Shown: positions 7,672-15,725 of the stretch, piece by piece
How positions within the stretch are numbered: position 1 is the first letter of the stretch
How the letters are laid out: every line of letters begins with the position of its first letter
Assembly: GCA_015521385.1 (NCBI GenBank)
Contig: WAOH01000162.1
Coordinates: 1-24,076 of the forward strand
Direction of reading: 5' to 3'
DNA: 24,076 nt
DNA from: Thermoproteota archaeon
GTDB lineage: Archaea; Korarchaeota; Korarchaeia; Korarchaeales; Korarchaeaceae
Notes under the pieces: generated by a model
The model's database searches: none
The model's input: the letters and a program-made list of their open reading frames with translations, nothing else
What the model was told of the DNA's origin: nothing
Program-made: the position numbers and the translations under genes

Positions 7672-9888
7672 ATGCCCCCGATTTACTACCACTTGGAGGA
7701 TTCCGAGGGAGCGGTGGAGGTGTGGTTCGCTGGAGGGACCAGCAGGAAGGTGAAGCACAGGCCCTACTTCTACACGCTCCCAGATGAGGAAACGAGAGTC
7801 TCCGGCTTCATAGAGAAGGAGAGGGTAAGGGCCAAGGTGATGGGCGTAGAGAAGGAGCTGGTAAAGTTCTACTTCTTGGACGACAAGGCTAGGAAGAAGG
7901 CTGCCAAGAAGGTGGAGAGGCCCTTTGATCTGGATATCTCACCTTGGTTCCAGTTCTGCGTGGATCACGGGCTGACTCCATTCTCACAACTGGATGAGGA
8001 TCTGAAACCCGTTGGAGAACCCGGCGGGCTGGAGGACCTCAAGAAGGTCTTCTTTTCGGGGCTGATATACAGCGATGAGGGCTTCCCCATAGAGGGGAAG
8101 AGCCCGGTGGTAGCCATCGCCTATGCCATCGATGACGGACCCATTGAGGTAATCACGACAGAGGATTTGGACGATTCGACAGTGCTCAGGGAATTCATCT
8201 CGATGATTAGAACGGAGGATCCAGATGCCTTGGTTGGATACGGCCACGATGCTGACGAGTTCAAGCACATGATGGCCCGGGCCAAGCTCCACGGGATCAA
8301 ACTGGCGATAGGGAGGGATGGTTCTGAACCTCAAGAGACGGGTAGGTTCTTCAGAGGGACCATACTGGTGGAGAACAGGATTAAAGGGAGGGCCAATCTC
8401 GACATCTTTCCCATCGCTTGGAGGGATTTCCCGCAACTCCCCGAGAGGACGTGGTACGAGCTAGCTGATGAGATAGGTGTGGAGAGGCCTAAGGTATTGA
8501 TGAAGTTCAGGGTCGCAGAAGCTTGGAGATCAGACAGGGACGGGGCCCTCAGCTACCTGAAACAGAAGCTCCACACGATAAGAGAGATATACGGGAAGCT
8601 GATGGATCACCAAGCCGAGCTCTCCAAACTTACCCTGAGACCCATTCACAGACTAATCAGGACCCCGGTGGGCGAAATAGTCGAATCTTACATCATCAGA
8701 GAAGCGAAATCCCACGGCTGGGTGTTCCCTCTCAAGGAAGCGAGAAGGGAGAGCGGATACGAGGGCGGTTACGTCTGGCTGAAATCGCCTGGTATGTACG
8801 AGGAGATAGGCTACCTTGATTTCGCCAGCATGTACCCCTCGATCATGGCTCACCACAACATAAGCTTCGAGACCGTCGATCCCTCCCCAGAACTCTGTGA
8901 GGAAGTCGAGGAGGTTGAGGTGGAGGGCGTCGCTGCGCGGATCTGCAAGGATGTGAGGGGTCTTGTTCCGACACTGGTAGGAAAGCTGATGGAAGAGAGA
9001 TCGGCAATCAAGGCTAAAATGAAGGAACTCCCACCGGACGACCCGGAGTACAAGAGATTGGATGCCCTCCAGAAAGCCGTCAAGGTCGTGACCAATGCCA
9101 TGTACGGTTACATGGGATGGACTAACGCCCTCCTCATGAATGTGAAGGCGGCTAGGATAACGTCCGCCTATGGGAGGTACTACATAAAGGAGGTGAGGGA
9201 GAGAGCCGAATCCAAGGGACTCACTGTGATCTACATAGACACTGATGGGATCCAACTCGTGGGGGGAAAGGAGGAGGATTACGAAGAATTGCTTGAGGAG
9301 GTGAATAAGGACCTTCCTATAAGGATCGAATTGGAGTACATAGCCGAGAGAGGGATTTACGTCGCGAAGAAGAAGTATGCCCACCTAGTAGGGGGTAAGC
9401 TCATCGCTAAGGGATTCGAGTTCGTCAGGAGGGACTATCCTCCCATAATAAAGGAGGCCCAGAGGAAGGTAGTTGAGATGGCCCTCAGGGGGAGTGATCT
9501 GGATGAGATAAAGGGGTTAATCAACGAGTACAGGAGCAGGATCTTGGACAGGAGGGTCAGAAAGGAGGATCTCATTATCATGGAGACCATGGGCAAGGAA
9601 CTGGACAAGTTCGAGAGGAGGACCAAGGGATTCTACGTGGCGATGTGGCTCCTAGAGAAGAAAGGTATAGAGGTGCATAGGGGCCAGGTTCTAAGGATTC
9701 TCATAGTGAAAGGACCTGGAAGTGTTAACGAGAGAGCGAGACCGGCTGAGTTCTTCGATCTGGACGACGTAGATGTGGACTACTACGTGAAGCTCTTCGA
9801 TCAAGTTATGGAGAGGACTCTATCCTCCCTCAAGAAGGTCGGAATATCTGAGAGGAGGACAGGGGGGCTGGAGGAGTGGTTCGGATGA
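7672..9888 (+). CDS. Family B DNA polymerase with degenerate 3'-5' exonuclease domain
   Basis: DNA-directed DNA polymerase of 738 aa, slightly short of the usual archaeal PolB length of about 770-880. Polymerase motifs are intact: motif A DFASMYPSI (383-391), motif B KVVTNAMYG (471-479), motif C YIDTD (521-525) with both catalytic Asp, and KKKYA (566-570). The exonuclease domain is still present as a fold (the LGRDGSEP-like segment reads AIGRDGSEP), but its metal ligands are gone. The Exo I DxE site reads VFFSGLIY (126-133), the Exo II NxxxFD site reads YGHDADEF (190-197), and the Exo III Asp four residues after Tyr is Lys299. It should therefore polymerise without proofreading, perhaps in lesion bypass or repair like crenarchaeal PolB2 (inference). 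The ATG at 7672 has a strong Shine-Dalgarno. The stop lies 6 nt from the convergent eS26 gene. Confidence 0.93.
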   Translation: MPPIYYHLEDSEGAVEVWFAGGTSRKVKHRPYFYTLPDEETRVSGFIEKERVRAKVMGVEKELVKFYFLDDKARKKAAKKVERPFDLDISPWFQFCVDHGLTPFSQLDEDLKPVGEPGGLEDLKKVFFSGLIYSDEGFPIEGKSPVVAIAYAIDDGPIEVITTEDLDDSTVLREFISMIRTEDPDALVGYGHDADEFKHMMARAKLHGIKLAIGRDGSEPQETGRFFRGTILVENRIKGRANLDIFPIAWRDFPQLPERTWYELADEIGVERPKVLMKFRVAEAWRSDRDGALSYLKQKLHTIREIYGKLMDHQAELSKLTLRPIHRLIRTPVGEIVESYIIREAKSHGWVFPLKEARRESGYEGGYVWLKSPGMYEEIGYLDFASMYPSIMAHHNISFETVDPSPELCEEVEEVEVEGVAARICKDVRGLVPTLVGKLMEERSAIKAKMKELPPDDPEYKRLDALQKAVKVVTNAMYGYMGWTNALLMNVKAARITSAYGRYYIKEVRERAESKGLTVIYIDTDGIQLVGGKEEDYEELLEEVNKDLPIRIELEYIAERGIYVAKKKYAHLVGGKLIAKGFEFVRRDYPPIIKEAQRKVVEMALRGSDLDEIKGLINEYRSRILDRRVRKEDLIIMETMGKELDKFERRTKGFYVAMWLLEKKGIEVHRGQVLRILIVKGPGSVNERARPAEFFDLDDVDVDYYVKLFDQVMERTLSSLKKVGISERRTGGLEEWFG

Positions 9889-9894
9889 CCCCCC

Positions 9895-10236
9895 TCACAC
9901 CTTGAGGAACTTGAGAGGGAGCTTAGAGGACCCTCTCTTCCTGTAGGGCCTGTTCAGGGGAACAGCTACCTTCCTCTCCTCCTCTGACCTTGGTCTCACA
10001 ATTCCCAAATAGACCGCGCAACTTATGCAGTAGTATCTGGTCTCCAGCCTCTTGGATATGTAGGCCCCCTGCCTCTCCAAATCTTTGCCAAGGCTTCCAC
10101 CCACGGGAGAGACCCACTTGGTCACCTTGACCGCCTTATCGGCGGGGACCGCTCTCCCGCACTGATAGCATTGGACTATCCTCTCGTGACCGGAACCACC
10201 CAGTTTCCTACCTCTGTTTTTCCTCTTCTTGGGCAT
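9895..10236 (-). CDS. rps26e: Small ribosomal subunit protein eS26
   Basis: Ribosomal protein of the 30S platform, where eukaryotic eS26 sits near the mRNA exit site. The 113 aa begin MPKKRKNRGRKLGGSGH, the typical basic N-terminus, followed by two zinc-type pairs, CYQC (23-26) and CISC (70-73), and end in a basic tail. The start at 10236 is preferred over an in-frame ATG at 10299 because the family begins at MPKKRKN and because a TATA-like element at 10265-10273 predicts an RNA start near 10243, between the two. As far as I know the protein is missing from Euryarchaeota, so it carries taxonomic information. It lies downstream of proS, 139 nt away, and is probably transcribed separately. Confidence 0.93.
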   Translation of the reverse strand: MPKKRKNRGRKLGGSGHERIVQCYQCGRAVPADKAVKVTKWVSPVGGSLGKDLERQGAYISKRLETRYYCISCAVYLGIVRPRSEEERKVAVPLNRPYRKRGSSKLPLKFLKV

Positions 10237-10264
10237 ACATTTCCCTAGCGAACTGGGTGATCCG

Positions 10265-10273
10265 TGAAAATAA
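10265..10273 (-). promoter_or_regulatory. TATA-like promoter of the eS26 gene
   Basis: On the minus strand GGAAAC precedes GTTTATTTTC, a good BRE/TATA pair. The centre is about 33 nt before the ATG at 10236, so the transcript would have a leader of only about 7 nt. Confidence 0.5.
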
Positions 10274-10375
10274 ACGTTTCCTTCTACCATGCGAGGCAAG
10301 CTGCTGCTGGCTAGTGTGGGATTTCGGACGATGAGAAATGAAATCAGGGAAAGAAGGGGCTTGACGTGGGGATGC

Positions 10376-11815
10376 TCAGTAAGATCTTCCTATCCATGCC
10401 CTGTGTTTCGCTTCCCTCCCGCAGATGACGCATTTCTCCCCCTTACCTTCCAAGGCATTCTCCTCATATCCTAATATACCGTATCCGACCTCCTCCTCTA
10501 CCTCATGCCCGCACTCCTCCAGACCGCACCATGGGAACGATACGATCTTCTCACCGACATTCTCCCTGATCTCTTCCACCGTTTTGGCGTGAACTGTCCT
10601 CTCCTCGAAGTACTCCCTGGCCTGCCTTCTCATCTCTTCCTCTATCTCATTGAAGAGGGATTCTACTCTGCTCTTGAGTTCATCGAAGGGTATCAGGGAT
10701 CTCTCCATAGTGTCCCTCCTGAAGATGGTCAGGGTCCTCTCCTCGTACTCCTTCCTGCCTACCTCGATCCTCACAGGAACGCCCTTCATCTCCCACTTGA
10801 AGAACTTGTATCCCGGCCTCTCATCGGTATCATCCAACTCGACCCTGTATTCGCCGGCTAGGGAGTCACGGACCTGCTTAGCGTACTCGAGGACCTTGTC
10901 CTCATATCCCTTCGATGGAATGGGTACCACGACTATCTGTATTGGGGCGAGCTTGGGTGGGAGCTTCAGTCCCCTGTTGTCGCCGTGGATCGCTATCAAG
11001 GCGGCCAGTGATCTCTCGGATATGCCGAATGAGGTAGTGTTGACGTTCCTCTTCTCCCCGTTCTCATCCATATACTCCAAACCATAGGTTCTGGCGAACA
11101 GATCGCCAAAGTTGATGGCACTCCCGAGCTCCAAAGCCTTGCCATCCGGCATTATGGTTATCAGATCGTAGTTATATTTGGCTCCAGGGAAGGTGTCCCA
11201 GGGCGTGGTCTTCACTACAACGTAAGGGACGAGCAGCTCATCGTAGAATTTCTTGTAGATCCACACCTCCAGCTCGACCTGCTCGACCGCGTCCTCATAC
11301 GTGGCGTGGAATGTGTGCCCCTCCTTGAAGAACACGATCTCCCTGACCCTCAACATGGGCCTAGTCGCCTTGGTCTCGTACCTATACACAGGGACGATCT
11401 GGTAGATCCTCAGCGGGAGATCCTTGTAGCTCGTTATCCACCTATTCAGTACCTCGTACATTATGGCCTCGCTCGTCGGCCTTAATGCGAGCTTCTCCTT
11501 TATCTCCTGCTTACCTAAGCGAGTAATCCAGTAAATGGAATCCTCGAAGCCTTTGATGAATCTGAATTCCCTGCTGAGGACCCCTTCGGGTACCACGCCT
11601 GGGAAGTACACCCTTTTATGCCCGGTCTGTCTCATCAGCCGTTCCATGACGTTCATCACATTCTCCATGAGCTCGTATCCGAAGGGAAGCCATACGTACA
11701 TTCCCTTCACTGGATACCTCTCATCCAAGATTTCCGCCTTGAAGAGGACCTCATCGAACCATCTGGAGAAGTTCTCCTCCTTGGGGGTTAGTTCAAAAGC
11801 CTCCCTTTCCGACAT
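10376..11815 (-). CDS. proS: Prolyl-tRNA synthetase, archaeal/eukaryotic type
   Basis: Class IIa synthetase joining proline to tRNA-Pro; 479 aa, the normal length of the short archaeal-type enzyme without the bacterial editing insertion. Visible motifs are the motif 1 region GYELMENVMNVMERLM, motif 2 with LRPTSEAIMYE and RYETKATRPMLRVREIVFFKEGHTFHA, and motif 3 with FGISERSLAALIAIHGDNRGLKLPP. The anticodon-binding domain starts at IQIVVVPIPSKGYEDKV. The C-terminal zinc domain has the pattern WCGLEECG...CVICGREA, and the protein ends in the usual IGRSY-type aromatic tail. It is 38 nt downstream of the TtuA-like gene on the same strand, so the two may form one transcript. A pyrimidine-rich stretch after the stop may end transcription before eS26. 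Confidence 0.95.
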   Translation of the reverse strand: MSEREAFELTPKEENFSRWFDEVLFKAEILDERYPVKGMYVWLPFGYELMENVMNVMERLMRQTGHKRVYFPGVVPEGVLSREFRFIKGFEDSIYWITRLGKQEIKEKLALRPTSEAIMYEVLNRWITSYKDLPLRIYQIVPVYRYETKATRPMLRVREIVFFKEGHTFHATYEDAVEQVELEVWIYKKFYDELLVPYVVVKTTPWDTFPGAKYNYDLITIMPDGKALELGSAINFGDLFARTYGLEYMDENGEKRNVNTTSFGISERSLAALIAIHGDNRGLKLPPKLAPIQIVVVPIPSKGYEDKVLEYAKQVRDSLAGEYRVELDDTDERPGYKFFKWEMKGVPVRIEVGRKEYEERTLTIFRRDTMERSLIPFDELKSRVESLFNEIEEEMRRQAREYFEERTVHAKTVEEIRENVGEKIVSFPWCGLEECGHEVEEEVGYGILGYEENALEGKGEKCVICGREAKHRAWIGRSY

Positions 11816-11853
11816 GTTCCCGCCTCGCCCTGCTCAACCTTCTGAGTGGGTCT

Positions 11854-12528
11854 CTATCTAAAAACTATGCCGATCGACCTGAGGAAGTCCTCCCTCTCGG
11901 ATACCCTCAGTACATTGAACCTCATCCCGGGGTTATCCTGCTCTAGCTTCCGCACCAGCCTGAGGTAGATGTTCTCAGACTCGCATATCGACTCCTTGGA
12001 TCCAGAGACGGCGAGGAGTTCCTCGGCAGGAATCTCGACGAAAGGTGAGATGTAGCCTGCGACCTCCTTGAGTGCTAAGAAGACCCTCCCCCTCAGTAGA
12101 AGAAGGGACGGAGATCCCGTGAAGATGAACTTCAGGAGAAGACCGACTGCGTCATCTAAGAGAAGGGGCAGCACTATCTTGTCGTCGCTCTCCCCTCTCC
12201 TCTTTATGAATCTCGAGATCCTCTCCCAAAGATCGCCACTCGACTGGAACCTCTCCTCACTTATGGAGACGGGAAATTCAGATTCTATCTCTGAGAAGAG
12301 ATCCCACAGCACACCATCGCGCTTCAACCCGGATCTCAGGAAGACTATGTTATCATCCCTCCTCAGGAGACCGTGCCTACTTATGGTGCGTCTTATTCTA
12401 GTGAGCAGGGAATCCCTGAGGCAGCGCCTGCACAGCGCCTCCCCGGAGTACCTTCTCACGATTACTACGTCACTCGAGCCACACCTACTGCACTTGAGAG
12501 CATTTTTAGTGGGTGGAGACTCATTCAT
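11854..12528 (-). CDS. Degenerate TtuA/Ncs6-like protein lacking the PP-loop
   Basis: Protein of 224 aa that resembles tRNA 2-thiolation enzymes (TtuA/Ncs6) at both ends but has lost their catalytic parts. The N-terminus has the family zinc ribbon (CSRC at 13-16, CRRC at 33-36) and then TRIRRTISRHGLLRRDDNIVFL, as in true TtuA. The ATP-binding SGGKDS loop, however, reads RSGLKRDG. LLLDDAVGLLLKFIFTG matches the GHNLDDEAQT helix, and IYLRLVRKLEQDNPGMRFNVLRV matches the C-terminal helix. The middle segment with the catalytic Cys and the C-terminal zinc finger are missing. It is unlikely to thiolate tRNA; a structural or regulatory role is inference. The start at 12528 fits a TATA box at 12551-12559 giving an almost leaderless RNA; an in-frame ATG at 12546 is the alternative. 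Confidence 0.75.
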   Translation of the reverse strand: MNESPPTKNALKCSRCGSSDVVIVRRYSGEALCRRCLRDSLLTRIRRTISRHGLLRRDDNIVFLRSGLKRDGVLWDLFSEIESEFPVSISEERFQSSGDLWERISRFIKRRGESDDKIVLPLLLDDAVGLLLKFIFTGSPSLLLLRGRVFLALKEVAGYISPFVEIPAEELLAVSGSKESICESENIYLRLVRKLEQDNPGMRFNVLRVSEREDFLRSIGIVFR

Positions 12529-12545
12529 CAGGTAAGGTGCAAGCA

Positions 12546-13250
12546 TTGCTCGATATAAAACCAGAGGCAGAGGTTATCTACAGCCCTGAGAGGTGGAGGA
12601 TCTTCCTCAAGAAGAGGGAGAGAGCTGCTGAAGCGATGGAGGCGCTGCATGAAATAGGAGTACTGGCCTACGTTTATGGCAGTGTGGCACGGGGAGACGT
12701 CCGAGAGAGCAGCGATATCGATGTAGTTGTTCCCAGATATTCCCTACCGCCTTCTCTACTCGAGGAAATCTTGGCAAATCGCTTGGGAGATCCCCTTTAC
12801 AGAGAGATAGTTCAGGCCACCCCCAAGAGCACCCCCAAGTACTACGTTCACTTCGACGATAACACCACCGTATCCGTGCCCGTGGGAATGCTGAGGAAGA
12901 GGGAGGAGGAGTTCTACAAATTCGGTGGGAGATTGGACTTAGCAGGTCTCAGAGAGGGGAAGAGAGTTCCAGGTGTGAATAAGGAACTGAAGCTGATCTT
13001 CCCAACCGATACAGGTCACTTGGAGTATCCTGTGATCGGATATGAGGAATGCGTCGCCAAGGTCCTAGGAGTCGACAGGGATGTTGTCGAGGAGAGGGTC
13101 AGGGTACTGAGCAAGCGGAGATCGGTTGGGACAACGGGCCTCTATCTCACATATCGCTTACAGCCTGGGGAGAGCCTTGAGGAAGCGATATCTAAACTGA
13201 AAAAGGTCAAAAAAGGGTTTAGATCCAGGTTAGCAGAGGATGGGATGTGA
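12546..13250 (+). CDS. Predicted nucleotidyltransferase-fold protein (COG1665-like)
   Basis: Protein of 234 aa with a minimal nucleotidyltransferase (pol beta superfamily) signature: VYGSVARGDVRESSDIDVVV, in which GS (45-46) and the Asp pair DID (57-59) match the GSx10DxD pattern. The region after it (YYVHFDDNTTVSVPVGML, then GVNKELKLIFPTDTGHLEYPVIG) matches my memory of an archaeal family of predicted nucleotidyltransferases with unknown substrate. The C-terminus is basic and helical. I chose TTG at 12546 because AAGGTG lies six nt upstream; a GTG at 12513 in the same frame has no good ribosome site. It is divergent from, and its 5' end lies close to, the TtuA-like gene. Its stop is 25 nt from the end of the convergent pelota gene. 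Confidence 0.8.
   Translation: MLDIKPEAEVIYSPERWRIFLKKRERAAEAMEALHEIGVLAYVYGSVARGDVRESSDIDVVVPRYSLPPSLLEEILANRLGDPLYREIVQATPKSTPKYYVHFDDNTTVSVPVGMLRKREEEFYKFGGRLDLAGLREGKRVPGVNKELKLIFPTDTGHLEYPVIGYEECVAKVLGVDRDVVEERVRVLSKRRSVGTTGLYLTYRLQPGESLEEAISKLKKVKKGFRSRLAEDGM
12551..12559 (-). promoter_or_regulatory. TATA-like promoter of the TtuA-like gene
   Basis: The minus strand reads TTTTATATCG. A start about 26 nt downstream falls at 12530, two nt before the ATG at 12528. It lies inside the 5' end of the divergent nucleotidyltransferase gene. Confidence 0.45.
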
Positions 13251-13275
13251 AGATCTCCCGGCTCATACTCAAGTC

Positions 13276-14349
13276 TCACTCTATCTGATACCTGAGCTTC
13301 GCAGCGATTCCACCCAGAGACAACAGTTTCTCGCCAGGTTCGCTCTTCGCATCCACTATGTGGAACTCGGCCCTAGTATCCTCGCACATCTCCAATATCT
13401 TGAGGATATCATCGCGCGTCTCGGGATCGAAGAGCAGGGAACTAGCCACCAAGACCTCCTCAGCAGCGCCGAACTGAACCGCCCTCATAACCTCCTTTAA
13501 CCCATAAGTAACGAGTTTAGAACCCCTCCCCAGCAGCTCGAATATCTCATCCACAGACCTCATATCCTGAGCCAAGGTGAGCTCTTTCACGACCTTCTCG
13601 ACATCACCCCTCTTTATCATCTCCAGTATGCCAGAGAACGTGGAACTGGTGGCTCCTCCTTCCTTGAGCTTCTTTCCCAGCTCGGGATTCCTCTCCTTCA
13701 CGTAAGAAGAGAACTTCTCCTTTGTGTATCCCGGTCCACCTACTACTATGGCTTGGGGCTTCATCCTCGAATCTATCTCCTCCAGAAGGGACGAAAGTTC
13801 CGCGTAGTACCTCCTCTCAGCATCATCCCTCCTTTTAAGATCTCCCCTCTTTGACGGAAGGTTGGATCTGACGTAGGCAATTTCCTCCGCTCGATACGCA
13901 TCTACCTTAGCGACCGTGGCCCCTTCATCATCGATCGCCACTAGGATAACATTTCCCTTGTTGGATGACTCCTCTGCCCTCCTCAATATGTCCAAATGGG
14001 ATCTACTCCATTTCTTCTTGATGATCTTAAGTGTGGATCCCTCCGTAACGTTTAACGTATGGTGCTGTCCCTGAATCCCGAACTTCTCCGGACCAACCCT
14101 CACTATCCCCGTGATCCTCAATCTAGCTGAGTACTGATCTATTTTGACCTTCTCCACCTCCAAGGTTATCGTCATGGAGACCCTCTCTCCACTGTCGGCC
14201 CTTATCCCCTCTTGCTTTATCCTCCTAGTGGTCCTCATGGTAACGAGATCCCCTGGCTCTAGGATCGATGAAAGCCAGTAGAGGTCATCTAGGTTCTCAA
14301 CTCTGAGCTTGATGAATCCCTTCTTTAGATCCTGCTCCAGGATCTTCAA
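13276..14349 (-). CDS. pelA: Pelota (aPelota/Dom34), mRNA surveillance and ribosome rescue factor
   Basis: eRF1-related protein that enters stalled ribosomes with aEF1A or ABCE1 and promotes subunit splitting; 357 aa, the usual length. The N-terminal Sm-like domain (about 1-130) starts MKILEQDLKKGFIKLRVENLDDLYWL. The central domain (about 135-265) has VGGPGYTKEKFSSYV and lacks the GGQ of release factors, as expected. The C-terminal domain carries TYGLKEVMRAVQFGAAEEVLVASSLL and ends with EKLLSLGGIAAKLRYQIE, the hallmark LGGIAAxLR. The start is TTG behind GGTGG. The stop of dnaG lies 9 nt upstream, so the two are probably co-transcribed and translationally linked. Confidence 0.95.
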   Translation of the reverse strand: MKILEQDLKKGFIKLRVENLDDLYWLSSILEPGDLVTMRTTRRIKQEGIRADSGERVSMTITLEVEKVKIDQYSARLRITGIVRVGPEKFGIQGQHHTLNVTEGSTLKIIKKKWSRSHLDILRRAEESSNKGNVILVAIDDEGATVAKVDAYRAEEIAYVRSNLPSKRGDLKRRDDAERRYYAELSSLLEEIDSRMKPQAIVVGGPGYTKEKFSSYVKERNPELGKKLKEGGATSSTFSGILEMIKRGDVEKVVKELTLAQDMRSVDEIFELLGRGSKLVTYGLKEVMRAVQFGAAEEVLVASSLLFDPETRDDILKILEMCEDTRAEFHIVDAKSEPGEKLLSLGGIAAKLRYQIE

Positions 14350-14358
14350 CTACTCCAC

Positions 14359-15594
14359 CTACTGTGCGGTGTATATAGCCATCCCAGAGGGTCTCCTCAC
14401 GATGTCTCTGGCGATCCCTCCCACTATCGCCCTGACACCCACTTCGTAAGCTTTGTCCACTATCCTCTGGGTGACTATCCTATCGTAGACGATGTACCTC
14501 ACGCCGGAGACCTCAGACAGAGCGCCGAGCAGATCCGATGTCGACACCTCCCTTATAAGAGAGAGGTTGTCATCTAGCAGTAGTACCTTATCAGTACCCC
14601 TTATCCTCTTGTACTGCTCCCTGAACATCTCAGGTATCCTCAATAATCTCTCGTCATCTTCTCTTTCTTGTCTCTGGTGCGATACATGGGGCGTAGTGGG
14701 TCTAATGACTGCCACCCTCCTCTCCTGAGGGGGTGATATCCCAAGCTCCTTCCTGACCTCATCGGCTGGTACCGCCGAGGAGAGGGCCCTCCTAATCTCC
14801 TTGGCCGTTAGCTCCTCGACCACCTTGCCTTCCGGAGCCCTAGCAACATAATCTATGTCTGTCTGCTCTAGTAGCGTTCTAAGGACCATCTCACCACCTC
14901 TATCCCCATCTACGAAAGCTATTGCCTCCTTTTCTGAGATCAGCTTGACTAGGGACCTGGGGACCCTTTCCACAGCTCCTCCCATAGCTATTACGTTATC
15001 GTAACCATACTTCAGGAGATTCATTACATCGGCCCTGCCCTCAACGACTATTATCTCCTCGGCATCCTCAATGCCCCTTGCAGCGGGCAGCTCCTCATCT
15101 CCGTAGAGTATGAAGTTTGACTTCGCGCTCTCTCTCTGCACGAACTCTATGAGCTTCCTGAAGCTGTCCTCCCTTTCCACGGACCATTTCTTTAATATCT
15201 CTGCCGCTCTCTTAGCTATTTCGTTTCTTCTTTCCTCTCTATCATCCAGTATTCTAATTAATTTGAACTTAGCTGGATAAGGGCCCACCTTATCCACGGT
15301 CTCCATCGCGGCGGCGAGTAACGCAGTCCTGACTTTATCCAATCCGGAATATAGCTCTACAATTCCCCTAGACCTGTCTCCCTCTCTCCTCATCCTTATG
15401 TTTATCCTTCCAATTTTCCCAGTTCTCTGGAGTTCTTTGAGCTCTAACTCAGGGCCCAGTAGGCCCTCCAACTGCCCGAAAATAGCACCTATCACATCGC
15501 TAGTTTCCACCACGCCGTTAACTATTACCTCCAATTTGGCAATATACTTATGATGGAAAGCATCCCTCCTCGAATTATCTGCCAAGATAACCAT
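14359..15594 (-). CDS. dnaG: DnaG-type primase, archaeal (Toprim), exosome-associated
   Basis: Archaeal DnaG homologue of 411 aa. In studied archaea it binds the RNA exosome and promotes poly(A)-preferring RNA decay, with reported primase activity. The N-terminal domain has SDVIGAIFGQLEGLLGPELELKEL and LAAAMETVDKVGP. The Toprim domain has the catalytic EGRAD (185-189) and DGDRGG (229-234), then DYVARAPEGKVVEELTAKEI. The C-terminal third (about 290-411) is variable, as in the family. The ATG at 15594 directly follows GGGAGG, which is too close for a normal Shine-Dalgarno. A TTG at 15585 (residue 4) has better spacing and may be the real start. Pelota follows 9 nt downstream, so two RNA quality-control genes are paired. 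A structured RNA ends 17 nt upstream on the same strand. Confidence 0.95.
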   Translation of the reverse strand: MVILADNSRRDAFHHKYIAKLEVIVNGVVETSDVIGAIFGQLEGLLGPELELKELQRTGKIGRINIRMRREGDRSRGIVELYSGLDKVRTALLAAAMETVDKVGPYPAKFKLIRILDDREERRNEIAKRAAEILKKWSVEREDSFRKLIEFVQRESAKSNFILYGDEELPAARGIEDAEEIIVVEGRADVMNLLKYGYDNVIAMGGAVERVPRSLVKLISEKEAIAFVDGDRGGEMVLRTLLEQTDIDYVARAPEGKVVEELTAKEIRRALSSAVPADEVRKELGISPPQERRVAVIRPTTPHVSHQRQEREDDERLLRIPEMFREQYKRIRGTDKVLLLDDNLSLIREVSTSDLLGALSEVSGVRYIVYDRIVTQRIVDKAYEVGVRAIVGGIARDIVRRPSGMAIYTAQ

Positions 15595-15611
15595 CCTCCC
15601 AGGGACACAGA

Positions 15612-15697
15612 TGTCCGCCCGCCAACTAATCCCCGCGGGTCACAGGTCAGCCCACGCTTTCCTCCCTACCCACGGGGTCATGCAGTGGCGGGCGGCC
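15612..15697 (-). ncRNA. Candidate H/ACA box guide RNA with K-turn
   Basis: Read on the minus strand from about 15697 to 15612. There is a perfect 10-bp basal stem (15695-15686 with 15624-15615, CCGCCCGCCA/TGGCGGGCGG) and an internal loop of CTGCATGA (15685-15678) facing ATTAGT (15630-15625). Above it is a 9-bp upper stem (15677-15669 with 15639-15631, one U-G pair). Then comes a K-turn-like junction (bulge TGT plus GA at 15644-15640, opposite TA) and an apical hairpin. ACA (15614-15612) follows the basal stem directly. These are the parts and spacings of an archaeal H/ACA guide RNA: pocket to ACA is 16 nt, upper stem 9 bp, and a K-turn for L7Ae. A TATA box sits 26 nt before the 5' end. It could instead be, or also be, a structured leader of dnaG, whose ATG is 17 nt downstream. 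The target site is unknown. Confidence 0.65.
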
Positions 15698-15716
15698 GAT
15701 ATACGACACTTGCCGC

Positions 15717-15725
15717 AAATATAAT
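15717..15725 (-). promoter_or_regulatory. TATA box of the H/ACA-like RNA (and perhaps dnaG)
   Basis: The minus strand reads ATTATATTT, centred at 15721. This is 24-26 nt before the first bases of the 10-bp basal stem (15697-15695), the normal archaeal distance from TATA box to RNA start. Confidence 0.55.

Noticed and set aside
10237..10375. 139-nt gap between eS26 and proS as a possible small RNA locus
   Set aside because: Apart from the eS26 TATA box and a pyrimidine-rich stretch after proS I find no paired stems, C/D boxes or tRNA features.
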